NCBI RefSeq assembly: GCF_030345695.1
Contig: NZ_JAUASV010000010.1
Span: forward strand, 46,615 to 110,614
Direction of reading: 5' to 3'
From: Galbitalea sp. SE-J8
GTDB lineage: Bacteria; Actinomycetota; Actinomycetes; Actinomycetales; Microbacteriaceae
Length of the DNA: 64,000 nt
The notes below the pieces were generated by a model, which did no database searches, was not told the origin of the DNA, and saw nothing but the letters and a program-made list of their open reading frames with translations. Of this stretch, positions 22,810-31,088 are shown one piece after another; position 1 is the stretch's first letter; every line of letters begins with the position of its first letter. A program made the translations under genes and the position numbers.

Positions 22810-23850
22810 GTGGCGAGCGAAGCGACGACGATCACCGCGGGGGCGCACGAGGTGCGCATCTCGAGCCCGAGCCGCGTGCTGTGGCCCGAGGTCGGCATCA
22901 CGAAGCTCGAGCTCGCCGAGTACCTCATCGCGGTCGGCGACGCGTTCATCGCCGCGAACGGCGACCGGCCGGTGTCGCTGCAACGCTTCCCCGAGAGCGT
23001 CGACGGCGAGTGGTTCTTCTCGAAGAACCCGCCCCGCGGCGCGCCGGACTACGTCGACTCCGTGACGGTGACCTACCCGAGCGCGCGATCGCATCCGCAG
23101 GTCGTGTTCCGCGACATCGGGGCCGTCGTCTGGGCCGCGCAGATGAACACGGTGGTGTTCCACCCATGGGCGTCGCGCGCGGAGGACTCCGACCGCCCCG
23201 ATCAGCTGCGCATCGACCTCGACCCGCAGCCGGGCACGGGATTCGCCGACACCGTCGCCCCCGCGCACGAGCTGCGCGGCATCCTCGCCGAGGTCGGGCT
23301 GACCGCCTTCCTCAAGACGAGCGGCAACCGCGGCCTGCACGTGTTCGCGCCGATCGAGCCGGCGCACGAGTTCCTCGACGTGCGGCACGCCGTCATCGCG
23401 GCCGCCCGCGAGCTGGAGCGACGGATGCCGGACCGCGTCACGACCGCGTGGTGGAAGGAGGAGCGCGGCGAGCGCCTCTTCGTCGACTTCAACCAGGCGA
23501 ATCGCGACCGCACGATGGCCGGTGCCTACTCGCCGCGGGCGCTGCCGCACGCATCCGTTGCGACGCCGATCGGCTGGGACGAACTCGACGACGTCGACCC
23601 GCGCGCGTTCACGATCCGCACGGTGCCCGACCGTCTCGCGTCGATCGGCGACCCGTGGGCGAGCATGCACGAGAAGCCCGGCAGCGTCGAAGGTCTGCTC
23701 GCGTGGTGGCAGCGCGACCTCGACGCGGGACTCGGCGAGCTGCCGTTCCCGCCCGACTTCCCGAAGATGCCCGGGGAGCCCCCGCGTGTGCAGCCGAGCA
23801 AGAAGGTCGCCGGCAACTGGGACGAGAACGGCGACCGCCGCGACGGATGA
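22810..23850 (+). CDS. LigD-like polymerase/primase (Prim-PolC type)
   Basis: 346 residues from a GTG. It is a stand-alone archaeo-eukaryotic primase-type polymerase like the LigD polymerase domain. Opening motif SPSRVLWPEVGITKLELAEYL; metal-binding Asp136 and Asp138 in RIDLDPQPG; the conserved SGNRGLHVFAPI; and the third acidic residue in ERLFVDFNQANRDRTMAGAYSPR. No ligase or nuclease domain is fused. Such proteins make short DNA or RNA fills during gap repair, and the mycobacterial Prim-PolC works with LigC in excision repair. The LigC gene lies convergently 224 bp away, in line with that partnership. It lacks the insertion loops used for NHEJ end-bridging as far as I can judge. Confidence 0.9.
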   Translation: MASEATTITAGAHEVRISSPSRVLWPEVGITKLELAEYLIAVGDAFIAANGDRPVSLQRFPESVDGEWFFSKNPPRGAPDYVDSVTVTYPSARSHPQVVFRDIGAVVWAAQMNTVVFHPWASRAEDSDRPDQLRIDLDPQPGTGFADTVAPAHELRGILAEVGLTAFLKTSGNRGLHVFAPIEPAHEFLDVRHAVIAAARELERRMPDRVTTAWWKEERGERLFVDFNQANRDRTMAGAYSPRALPHASVATPIGWDELDDVDPRAFTIRTVPDRLASIGDPWASMHEKPGSVEGLLAWWQRDLDAGLGELPFPPDFPKMPGEPPRVQPSKKVAGNWDENGDRRDG

Positions 23851-23861
23851 CGCCATCCCGG

Positions 23862-24060
23862 TGGTCGAGGAGCGAACGGAGACCGCCGCGGCTCGTTCGG
23901 CGGACGGATGGACGGATGGGCGGGCGGGTGGACGGATGGTCTCGAGACGCGTCCTCGCTGCGCTCGGGCGCTCCTCGACCAGCGGGCGGGGTGTTCGGGC
24001 GCTCCTCGACCAGCGGGGGACCTCGACCAGCGGGGGTCCTCGACCAGGGGGCGGGGGGCT
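23862..24060. repeat. CTCGACCAGCGGGG repeat cluster and inverted repeat
   Basis: TGGTCGAGGAGCGAAC (23862-23877) is the inverse of the imperfect word near 23993-24012 (GTTCGGGCGCTCCTCGACCA) and of 23962-23982. The phrase CTCGACCAGCGGG recurs four times up to 24050, and GGACGGATGG recurs at 23922-23939. It fills the convergent spacer between the Prim-Pol and LigC genes. This GGTCGAGGAGCG type of repeat is familiar from Microbacteriaceae genomes. Confidence 0.8.
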
Positions 24061-24074
24061 CCACTCGCCGGCAC

Positions 24075-25172
24075 TCAACCGGCCAGGACGGCGCCCAGGT
24101 CGTAGGCCACCGGCACCTCGAGCTGCTCGAACGTGCACGAGCGCGCCTCGCGGTCGTCGCGCCAGCGCTCGACCTGCACGGTGTGCCGGAAGCGCGCGCC
24201 CTCCATGTGGTCGTAGCGCACCTCGACGACGCGTTCGGGCCGGAGCCGCACGAACGAGACGTCCTTGCCCGAGGAGAACCGGCTGCGCTCGCCCTCCCCG
24301 CGCACGATCGCGCCCGACGCGTCGCGCTCCACGTACGGCTCGAGCTCGTCGACGAGCCGACGGCGCTCCGCGGTCGTGAACGCGCTCGCCCCGCCGACGC
24401 CGCGTAGCACACCGGCATCGTCGTAGAGGCCGAGCAGCAGCGAGCCGACCCCCGATCCGCTCGTGTGCACCCGGTAGCCGAGCACGACGACCTCGGCCGT
24501 GCGGTGGTGCTTGACCTTGAACATGGCGCGCTTGCCCGGCGCGTACGGCGCATCGAGCGGCTTCGCGATCACGCCGTCGAGGCCGGCGCCCTCGAACTCG
24601 GCGAGCCAGCGGCGGGCGAGGCCGGCATCCGTCGTCGTCGCGGTGAGGTGGATCGGCGCGGGCACGTCCGCGAGCAGGCGCTCGAGCCGCTCCCGGCGCT
24701 CGGCGAACGGCCGATCGAGCAGCGCCTCGTCGCCGATCGCGAGCAGGTCGAACGCCACGAACTCCGCGGGCGCCCGCTCGGAGAGCTGACGGATGCGGGA
24801 CGCCGCCGGGTGGATGCGCTGGCTCAGCGCGTCCCAGTCCAGGCGCTCGGCGCCGGGCTCGCCCGTGCGCACCACGATCTCGCCGTCGAGCACGCAGCGC
24901 GCCTCGATCAGCCGGCCGAAGGCGGACACGAGCTCGGGGAAATAGCGGGTGAGCGGCTTCGCGCCACGGCTGCCGATCTCGACGTCGTCGCCGTCCACGG
25001 CGACGATCCCGCGGAAGCCGTCCCACTTGGGCTCGTACGACATCCGCTCGCCCGTCGGCAGCTCGGCGACGGCCTTCGCGAGCATCGGAGCGAGCATCGG
25101 AGCGAGCGTCGGAGCGAGCATCGGGTCGACGCCCGCCGCCTCCGCGACGGCATCCTCGCCGACGGTGCTCAC
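24075..25172 (-). CDS. ligC: ATP-dependent DNA ligase LigC
   Basis: 365 residues from a GTG at 25172 that overlaps the maltokinase stop (GTGA). The nucleotidyl-lysine is Lys49 in YEPKWDGFRG; other motifs are LDGEIVV, FVAFDLLAIG, GLDGVIAKPLDAPYAPGKRAMFKVKHHRTAEVVVLGYR. An OB-fold follows with FSSGKDVSFVRLRPERVVEVRYDHMEG. It matches LigC, without the polymerase/nuclease domains of LigD. The usual PMLAKAV start is expanded by a 4-residue repeat (PMLA-PTLA-PMLA-PMLA) from a 12-bp tandem repeat near 25080-25125. It seals nicks after gap filling, probably with the adjacent Prim-Pol. Confidence 0.93.
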   Translation of the reverse strand: MSTVGEDAVAEAAGVDPMLAPTLAPMLAPMLAKAVAELPTGERMSYEPKWDGFRGIVAVDGDDVEIGSRGAKPLTRYFPELVSAFGRLIEARCVLDGEIVVRTGEPGAERLDWDALSQRIHPAASRIRQLSERAPAEFVAFDLLAIGDEALLDRPFAERRERLERLLADVPAPIHLTATTTDAGLARRWLAEFEGAGLDGVIAKPLDAPYAPGKRAMFKVKHHRTAEVVVLGYRVHTSGSGVGSLLLGLYDDAGVLRGVGGASAFTTAERRRLVDELEPYVERDASGAIVRGEGERSRFSSGKDVSFVRLRPERVVEVRYDHMEGARFRHTVQVERWRDDREARSCTFEQLEVPVAYDLGAVLAG

Positions 25173-26443
25173 GATGCGCGCACGCCACGGGCGAGGATCG
25201 CGTCGACCCCCCGTAGCGGGATCGCGAGCCAGGTCGGGCGATTGCGCGCCTCGTAGATCGCCTCGTACACGGCCTTGTCGAGCTCGAGCGCCTCGAGGAG
25301 CGCGCGGCCCGCCTCCGGGTCGGACCGGGACGCCGACGCGTAGCCGTCGAGGAACGCCGCGCGACTCACGATCGCCCAGCGCTCGCCGCCGCCTCGCGCA
25401 GCGGCTCCGGCCGCGTAGTCGAACGACCGCAGCATGCCCGCGACGTCGCGCACCGCCAGGTCGGGGCGGCCGCGCTCGCTCATCGGACGCAGCGGCTCGC
25501 CCTCGAAGTCGACGAGCACCCAGCCGCGCCCGGGAACGCGCAGCACCTGTCCGAGGTGGAGGTCGCCGTGCACGCGCTGCAGCGGCGGCAGCTCGGCGCC
25601 GGCCGCGCGGCCGTAGACCGCGTTGATCCGCTCGCGCGCGACGGCGATCGCGGCCACCTCGTCGCACGCGATCGCGAGTCGGCGCGCCCAGGCATCCGTC
25701 ATCGCGGCGACGTCGGCGGCCCCCGCGGAACGCGTCGGCATCACGCGCGCGAGCGTCGCGTGCACGGATGCCGTGGCGACCCCGAGCGCGTGCGCCTGCT
25801 CGACGAACGGGGCGTCGTCGGTCGCGGCGCGCAGCGCGATGGACCAGCCGTCCTCGACGCCGGCGAGGAACTCCTGGGCGAAGGCGAGCGTGCCGCGCGC
25901 GCGGCCCTCGGCGCGGCCGACGTCCGGCCAGTCGTGGGCGACCTCGCCGAGGAACCGCGGCACGAACGGGCTGCCGGCCGCGGACAGCGCGGACTGCAGC
26001 GTGACGTCGGGGTTCTCGCCGTGGTGCAGCGTGCGGAACACCTTCGCGATGATCGTCGACGCGCCGTTCTCGGCGTAGACGATCGACGTGTTCGACTGCT
26101 CGCCGCGCATGATCGCGCTGCCGGTCACCCGGGTCGTGTCGACGCCCATCGAGCGCAGCAGACCGAGTGCGTACGACGGATGCCGCGGCCCGTCGAGCAG
26201 CACGCGCCCGTCGATCGCGCCCGCGACGGCGTCCTCGAGCCCGGGCTCGATCGACGGTGCGGACACGAGGGGCACCTGGTAGAGCACGGGGCTCGCGCCG
26301 GCATCGTCCATGACGAGGTAGGTCGTGACGCCGCGCTCGTCGCCGCGGATCGCGTCGAGCACGCGCAGTCGCGGCGTGTGACCCTTGCCGGCGAACCAGC
26401 GCTGCAGCGGCATCCAGTCCGCGAGCACCGCCTCCAGCGTCAT
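25169..26443 (-). CDS. mak: Maltokinase-like sugar kinase
   Basis: 424 residues. It opens with the maltokinase cap LADWMPLQRWFAGKG, has a Ser/Thr-kinase-like N-lobe (YLVMDD, TSIVYAENGASTIIAKVFR with the ATP Lys) and the C-lobe motifs RVHGDLHLGQVLR (catalytic) and VLVDFEGEPLRP (metal-binding Asp). These fit Mak/Pep2 enzymes that phosphorylate maltose for the GlgE alpha-glucan pathway. No GlgE or TreS gene is in this window, so pathway placement rests on homology only. It shares an operon with ligC, with a 4-bp overlap, an unexpected partnership. Confidence 0.85.
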   Translation of the reverse strand: MTLEAVLADWMPLQRWFAGKGHTPRLRVLDAIRGDERGVTTYLVMDDAGASPVLYQVPLVSAPSIEPGLEDAVAGAIDGRVLLDGPRHPSYALGLLRSMGVDTTRVTGSAIMRGEQSNTSIVYAENGASTIIAKVFRTLHHGENPDVTLQSALSAAGSPFVPRFLGEVAHDWPDVGRAEGRARGTLAFAQEFLAGVEDGWSIALRAATDDAPFVEQAHALGVATASVHATLARVMPTRSAGAADVAAMTDAWARRLAIACDEVAAIAVARERINAVYGRAAGAELPPLQRVHGDLHLGQVLRVPGRGWVLVDFEGEPLRPMSERGRPDLAVRDVAGMLRSFDYAAGAAARGGGERWAIVSRAAFLDGYASASRSDPEAGRALLEALELDKAVYEAIYEARNRPTWLAIPLRGVDAILARGVRAS

Positions 26444-26568
26444 GAGACGGGTCTACTCCCTCGCGGGGTGTCGGCGGGAGTCGCCGCGCGGAATTCTCAG
26501 CGGCGACACTCCGGATCGGCGGCAGCGTCCGTCGGTGTCCGCGCCGGGCGCGCACGTAGACTGCGCAA

Positions 26569-27084
26569 ATGGGGAGCCCGACCGCCACCGTCCTGTCGAT
26601 CGTCGGCGAGCGAGCCGACTCGGTCATCCGCGAGCTCGCGCCGCTGCCGAACGTGTCCGCGTTCGCGGGCGCGGATGCCGCCGACGCCTCGGAGCGCAGC
26701 GCCCGCGCGACCGCGACCTACGTCGTGCACGACGCCGACCCGCTGCGGCACGTCGCCGCGGCCTGGGTGGAGTTCTACGACGACCGCTCGACACTCGGCG
26801 TGCTCGAGCTGGAGATCGCCGAGGCCGTGCGGGCGCTCGGCGAGGGCGGCATGCCCGACTACTACGTGGTGCTGCACCCCGAGTCGATCGAGGGCACCTG
26901 GCGGCACTGGTGGCTCGGCGTGCTGGCCGCCGCGGCGCCGACGCGCGTGCTGCCGGCGGAGGACGCCGCATCCGTGCGGCGGCTGATGCGCCGACTGCCG
27001 GCCGGGCGCCCGTGGCCGGAACCCACGGCCTGGCTGCGCGACGTGCCCTACGCGATCCCCGACCGGATCGGGCTCACGGCGTGA
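26569..27084 (+). CDS. Conserved hypothetical protein (171 aa)
   Basis: 171 residues from an ATG, rich in Ala, Trp and acidic residues. Segments WVEFYDDRSTLGVLELEIAEAVRALGEGGMPDYYVVLHPESIEGTWRHWWLGVLAAAAPTRVL look globular and soluble. There is no signal peptide, membrane segment or catalytic motif I can name. The stop overlaps the GTG of the cupin gene by 4 bp, so the two are translated together. It is divergent from the maltokinase gene across a 125-bp spacer. Confidence 0.7.
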   Translation: MGSPTATVLSIVGERADSVIRELAPLPNVSAFAGADAADASERSARATATYVVHDADPLRHVAAAWVEFYDDRSTLGVLELEIAEAVRALGEGGMPDYYVVLHPESIEGTWRHWWLGVLAAAAPTRVLPAEDAASVRRLMRRLPAGRPWPEPTAWLRDVPYAIPDRIGLTA

Positions 27085-27506
27085 GCGTGCACGAGCTCGT
27101 CGAGGCGCTCGACCTCGAGCCGCACCCGGAGGGCGGCTGGTACCGCCAGACGTTCCGGGCGGAGGAGACCGTGACGACGCCGCGCGGTGAGCGAGCCGCG
27201 GCGACCCTCATCGTGTTCCTGCTGCCGGCCGGCGAGAGCTCGGCCTGGCACCGCGTCGCGTCGAGCGAGATCTGGATGTGGGCGGGGCTCCGCGAGATCG
27301 CACTGCAGTACGGCGGCGGGGGCGACGCGCCCGTGGCGGGCGAGGTCGTCGTGCTCGGCGACGCGGGCGCGGGTAAGGCGACCCAGGCGATCATCCCGGC
27401 CTCGGTCTGGCAGCGCACGCTGCCCGCCGAGCACGACGCGCTCGCGCAGTGCCTCGTGAGCCCGGGCTTCGACTTCGACGACTTCGAGCTCGAACCCTCG
27501 CCCTGA
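27081..27506 (+). CDS. DUF985 cupin-fold protein
   Basis: 141 residues from a GTG. It begins ELVEALDLEPHPEGGWYRQTFRAEE, the diagnostic N-terminus of DUF985, then has the cupin strands ATLIVFLLPAGESSAWHRVASSEIWMWAGLREI, in which His and Glu residues (HRV, SEIW) are the expected ligand positions, and VPA-like IIPASVWQRTLPAEHDALAQCLVSPGFDFDDFEL at the end. The family is a small beta-barrel of unsettled function, sometimes nucleotide-sugar-related. It is coupled to the upstream hypothetical gene. Confidence 0.88.
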   Translation: MSVHELVEALDLEPHPEGGWYRQTFRAEETVTTPRGERAAATLIVFLLPAGESSAWHRVASSEIWMWAGLREIALQYGGGGDAPVAGEVVVLGDAGAGKATQAIIPASVWQRTLPAEHDALAQCLVSPGFDFDDFELEPSP

Positions 27507-27798
27507 CGGGCGCGGGGCGCCGGCCGCGAGGGTGTTCGTGCGCGGTGATCGGGTCCGACGCGTTATCGATTTGACCAAATTCGGCCCGACGAGATTGACG
27601 GCACGACTCGAGTGCCTCACCCTTGCATCGTGGAGTCAGCGAGAAGATTGGGTGCGCGGCGCCTTCGCGTCAGTATTTGACTCGTCAGTATTTGACCGAT
27701 CAAACGCGTTCGGCCGGCGGCACGACGTTCTACATCGATCTCGACTGCGCGGACGGAGCCGTGGATATGCCGAGCAACGTGATTCTGGGGTGCTGAAG
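27507..27798. other. AT-richer spacer with a doubled GTCAGTATTTGAC
   Basis: 292 bp with no supported gene and visibly lower GC than its surroundings. GTCAGTATTTGAC occurs at 27669-27681 and again at 27684-27696 (15-bp period), each copy ending in TTGAC, the actinobacterial -35 core. A related ATTTGACC is at 27569-27576. It may hold the promoter and a regulator site for the lipoprotein gene that follows. Confidence 0.55.
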
Positions 27799-28682
27799 AT
27801 GCTCGAAGCGCGCGATCGTCGGAGTTCCGTCGTCCTGGTGACCGCAGCACGCCTAGTTGTTCTCGGGTTGGCCGTTTTCGTTGTCACCTCGTGTGGCAGG
27901 ACGCCGGACGGTTCGCATGAGTGGGTGGCGCTGCCGGCGAGCTCGGCGAGCCCGAGCGCTACGTCGACTCAGGCTTGCGAGCCATCTCAACTGGACATAT
28001 CGACGAACGGCGGGGGACCAGCGGGCGGCAGCTGGGTCATCCCCATCGTGCTCGCCGATCGCGGCGCCGCTTGTACGTTCCAGGCGAGCAGCGTTGAATT
28101 GACTCTCGGAAAGACGACCGCGCAGCTCGCGCCGTACGCCGAGGACCAGGCCCAGGTGCTCGTCGGCGATGACGCCAGCGTGCAACTCACGGCTGATATT
28201 CCGATCTGCCAGGTGCCGACGGCGTCGGACGACACCGTAGCGCCGACGGTATCGATAAGCGGCGACACATCGAGACGACGGGAGAGGTTCCGGACTGGCT
28301 TTCGACGTGCGATATCGCTGATTTTCACGTCGTGGACGACCAGAAACCCGATACGTCGGATTCGTCGCCGCTATCCGTTGCAATTGACGATGTGGCGGCC
28401 TCCGACGACGAAACGATCGAGTTCACGACGGTGATCACTAATGATTCTGATGCGCCTGTGGTGTGGGACGTGTGCCCTGACTATTCGATCACGCTGAGCA
28501 GTCGTGCATCCGAAGCGAAGCACGAGTACCAATTGAACTGCGGCAAGAATGGCGGAATCGCGGCCGGCGGGAGCGATCGGTTCGACATGAAGGTCGTCGG
28601 TGACTGGGATTCCTCCAGCAGGCTGCTCTGGCAACTCGACGACGGACCGACGGCATCGGTCCAGCTTGCCGATGTGCAATGA
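27799..28682 (+). pseudogene. Lipoprotein gene with a one-base frameshift
   Basis: The first frame from the ATG at 27799 encodes a lipoprotein signal (VVLGLAVFVVTSC, lipobox V-T-S-C), a Ser/Thr linker, then QACEPSQLDISTNGGGPAGGSWVIPIVLADRGAACTF, a beta-rich secreted domain. Near 28270-28275 the reading moves to another frame (ETTGEVPDWLSTCDIADFHVV...), which continues to a stop at 28682 with a second beta-rich part (EFTTVITNDSDAPVVWDVCPDYSI ... LLWQLDDGPTASVQL). Adding one base between TC and GAG at that point joins the two parts into about 295 residues. Either the gene is broken or the base call is wrong. Codon use is less GC-biased than the neighbours, suggesting acquisition. Confidence 0.65.
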
Positions 28683-28693
28683 TCACTCGTTGA

Positions 28694-28969
28694 CTATTCC
28701 CGATCGCACTGATCGAGAATGGAATAGGCATCCAGGTCGACTTCGTGAACGCCGGTCGGGACCAAGGGCCAGGTATCGCCGCCGATAACGCCCGAGGCGA
28801 TCGCGAACGCGACGACCGCGGTGACAGAACGAACCTTCAACCGGCGCTGGAGCTGGCCGGTGTGATAGGCGACGGTGGCCGGGCTGCGGCGCACAGCGGC
28901 TGCAACGGCTTTGTAGCTGTCTCCGCGCGCCAGCTGTACCACGATGTCGATGTCCAGGTCCGAGAACAC
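28694..28969 (-). CDS. Short LuxR/GerE-type helix-turn-helix protein, possibly damaged at the 5' end
   Basis: 91 residues. The core IDIVVQLARGDSYKAVAAAVRRSPATVAYHTGQLQRRLKVRSVTAVVAFAIASGVI fits the GerE helix-turn-helix, with the recognition helix in SPATVAYHTGQLQRRL. The GTG at 28969 has no Shine-Dalgarno site. A good site (GGAGG) stands before a GTG at 29006, which is one base out of frame with the helix-turn-helix, so a frameshift in the first 12 codons is possible. It is convergent with the frameshifted lipoprotein and divergent from the recombinase-like gene. Confidence 0.55.
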   Translation of the reverse strand: MFSDLDIDIVVQLARGDSYKAVAAAVRRSPATVAYHTGQLQRRLKVRSVTAVVAFAIASGVIGGDTWPLVPTGVHEVDLDAYSILDQCDRE

Positions 28970-29122
28970 GATGGTTGTGCCGCGATCGCGTGGCGTCGGT
29001 TCGCACGTCGACCCTCCGTTGCCGATTCTCTAGGGGTGCTCGTTATTCTATCCCCGGTCGTCCGCGGGACCCCGGTGTAGCCTGTGCGCGATCTGGAGCG
29101 CGACCACGAGGGCGGTGACGGG

Positions 29123-29752
29123 ATGCGTGTCGGATACCTCTGGGTCGGCCCGCTCGAGCACAGCGCGGACTACCAGCGCGATCTGCTCGACAAGCGCGGG
29201 GTCGACGTGATCTTCGAGGACATCAGCCCCCGGACCGTCGCGATGCAGCGCCCGCGGCTCACCGACGCGCTGGACCGGATCGACGCGGGCGACACGCTCG
29301 TCGTCTGGCGCCTCGACCGCCTGGGAACGACGACGTCGAACGTGCTCGCCCTGCTCGAGCTGCTCAGCGCTCGCGGGGTGGCCGTCGAGTGCATCGCCGA
29401 GAACCTCGACACCGCGGGGCCGCACGGTGCCGCGCTGCTCGAGATCATCGCCGCGATCACGAGTCTCGAGCGCTCGCTGCAACGCGAGCGGACCCTCGTC
29501 GGCGTGTACGCGGCGCGCGCCCGCGGGCGCACCTCCGGCCGGCCGCGCGCGCTGTCCGACACGAACATCGACCGGGTGCGGATGCTGCGCGACCAGGGCG
29601 CGTCCGTGCGGGAGATCGCCGAGGAGCTCGGCACGTCGCGGGCCACCATCTACCGCGTGCTCGATGGCGGCCGCGACGAGGAGGATCGGCCCACCCTCAC
29701 CGTGCGGCTGCCGTCCCTCGACGCCGGCGCGGAGTCGGTGACCGACGGCTGA
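29123..29752 (+). CDS. Serine-recombinase-derived protein lacking catalytic residues; putative regulator
   Basis: 209 residues from the ATG at 29123; a GTG at 29084 would start too close to a TAGCCT -10-like element. The fold is a resolvase domain (MRVGYLWVGP ... GDTLVVWRLDRLGTTTSNVLALLELLSARGVAVECIAENLDT ... ITSLERSLQRERT) and a C-terminal helix-turn-helix at about 146-180 (VRMLRDQGASVREIAEELGTSRATIYRVL). Resolvases have Tyr-x-Arg-Val-Ser at the start; here it is YLWVG, so the Arg is Trp7 and the nucleophile Ser is Gly9. The later Arg of DRLGR is Thr69. Recombination should be impossible, while DNA binding looks intact. It lies 164 bp upstream of the sugar transporter operon on the same strand, so it may regulate it. 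Confidence 0.85.
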   Translation: MRVGYLWVGPLEHSADYQRDLLDKRGVDVIFEDISPRTVAMQRPRLTDALDRIDAGDTLVVWRLDRLGTTTSNVLALLELLSARGVAVECIAENLDTAGPHGAALLEIIAAITSLERSLQRERTLVGVYAARARGRTSGRPRALSDTNIDRVRMLRDQGASVREIAEELGTSRATIYRVLDGGRDEEDRPTLTVRLPSLDAGAESVTDG

Positions 29753-29916
29753 CCCGGCGGGTCGCGCTGCGATCCGGCACACAGACTGCCGCACGCTCTG
29801 GACTTTCGGACAGGATTTCGAAACAATCTGCTCAGCCTGCCGACGGCCGTCGAGACGCCCGTCCGAGCGCCGCCGTGCAGGGTCGCTGGACCGACAACAA
29901 GGAAGTTGGACTCGCC

Positions 29917-31002
29917 ATGCACCATTCCCTCCGCTCGCGGCGCTCGCTCGTCGCCCTCACCGCTGCGGTCGCCCTCTCGGGCGCCGCCCTCGCCGGCTGC
30001 ACCAACACCGGCACACCCACCTCGACGAACGCCGGCGGCGGCGACGCCGTGCAGCAGACCGTGAAGCCCGACGACAACGGCCCCACCTGCACGCTCGACC
30101 AGTACGGCGGCACGGCCATCGACCTCTCGGATGCCGTGGTCGGCTTCTCGCAGTCCGAGAAGGAGGACAACCCGTTCCGCATCGCGGAGACCCAGTCGAT
30201 CGAGGACGAGGCGGCGAAGCAGGGCGTCAAGAAGTTCATCAAGACGAACGCGCAGTCGACCCTGTCGAAGCAGGTCTCCGACATCCAGGACCTGATCGCG
30301 CAGGGCGCCGACGTGCTCATCGTCGCCCCGCTGAACTCGGACGGGCTCGAGCCCGCGCTGAAGGCGGCCCGCGACAAGGACATCCCGGTGATCACCGTCG
30401 ATCGCAAGCTCAACGCCACCGCCTGCACCGACTACGTGTCCTTCCTCGGCTCCGACTTCATCGAGCAGGGCAAGCGCGCCGCCGATCAGCTCATCGCGGG
30501 CACCGGCGGCTCGGGCAAGGTCGCGATCCTGCTCGGGGCGAGCGGCAACGGCGTCACCACGGACCGCACCAAGGGCTTCGTCGACGAGGTCCAGGCGCAG
30601 GCGCCCGGCATCGAGATCGTCGCGCAGCAGACCGGCGAGTTCGCGCGGGACAAGGGGCAGTCGGTCACCGAGCAGCTGCTGCAGGCGAACCCCGGCATCA
30701 CGGCGATCTACGCCGAGAACGACGAGATGGGGCTCGGTGCCCAGGCGGCGATCATCGCCGCCGGCAAGGAGCCGGGCACCGACATCCAGATCTACTCGGT
30801 CGACGGCACGCGCAACGCCGTCGAGCAGATCGCGGCCGGCGCCTATAACGGGGTCATCGAGTCGAACCCGCGGTTCGGCCCGCTCGCGTTCGCGACCCTC
30901 ACGTCGTTCCTCGCCGGCGACGCGGTCGGGCAGGACATCGTCATCGAGGACGGCGAGTACGACCCGTCGAACGCCGCGGACCTCGTCGACAACGCCTTCT
31001 GA
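29917..31002 (+). CDS. ytfQ: Sugar ABC transporter substrate-binding lipoprotein (YtfQ-like)
   Basis: 361 residues. The lipoprotein signal (MHHSLRSRRSLVALTAAVALSGAALAGC) has the lipobox L-A-G-C. The binding domain is of the ribose/galactofuranose class: AVVGFSQSEKEDNPFRIAETQSI, AQGADVLIVAPLNSDGLEPALKAARDKDIPVITVDR, GKVAILLGASGNGVTTDRTKGFVDEV and IYAENDEMGLGAQAAIIAAGK. The closest named relative is YtfQ, which binds galactofuranose. First gene of a four-gene transporter operon. Confidence 0.9.
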   Translation: MHHSLRSRRSLVALTAAVALSGAALAGCTNTGTPTSTNAGGGDAVQQTVKPDDNGPTCTLDQYGGTAIDLSDAVVGFSQSEKEDNPFRIAETQSIEDEAAKQGVKKFIKTNAQSTLSKQVSDIQDLIAQGADVLIVAPLNSDGLEPALKAARDKDIPVITVDRKLNATACTDYVSFLGSDFIEQGKRAADQLIAGTGGSGKVAILLGASGNGVTTDRTKGFVDEVQAQAPGIEIVAQQTGEFARDKGQSVTEQLLQANPGITAIYAENDEMGLGAQAAIIAAGKEPGTDIQIYSVDGTRNAVEQIAAGAYNGVIESNPRFGPLAFATLTSFLAGDAVGQDIVIEDGEYDPSNAADLVDNAF

Positions 31003-31088
31003 CCGGCGCTGAACGCCGGCGGGTGGACGAATCGTCACCCGCCGGCGCGGCACGCGCCACAATCGACGCACTCGAGGAAGAAGGCACG

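Noticed and set aside
28683..29006. Minus-strand frame starting at the GTG with a good ribosome-binding site
   Set aside because: The product is Arg/His-rich with no fold, whereas the adjacent frame holds a clear helix-turn-helix; I prefer a frameshifted or late start.
29123..29752. Active site-specific recombinase or transposon resolvase
   Set aside because: Catalytic Ser and two Arg positions are replaced, and no transposase, inverted ends or res site is seen nearby.
29753..29916. Riboswitch upstream of the sugar-binding protein gene
   Set aside because: Only short repeats (TTTCG) are visible; no conserved riboswitch core could be recognised.
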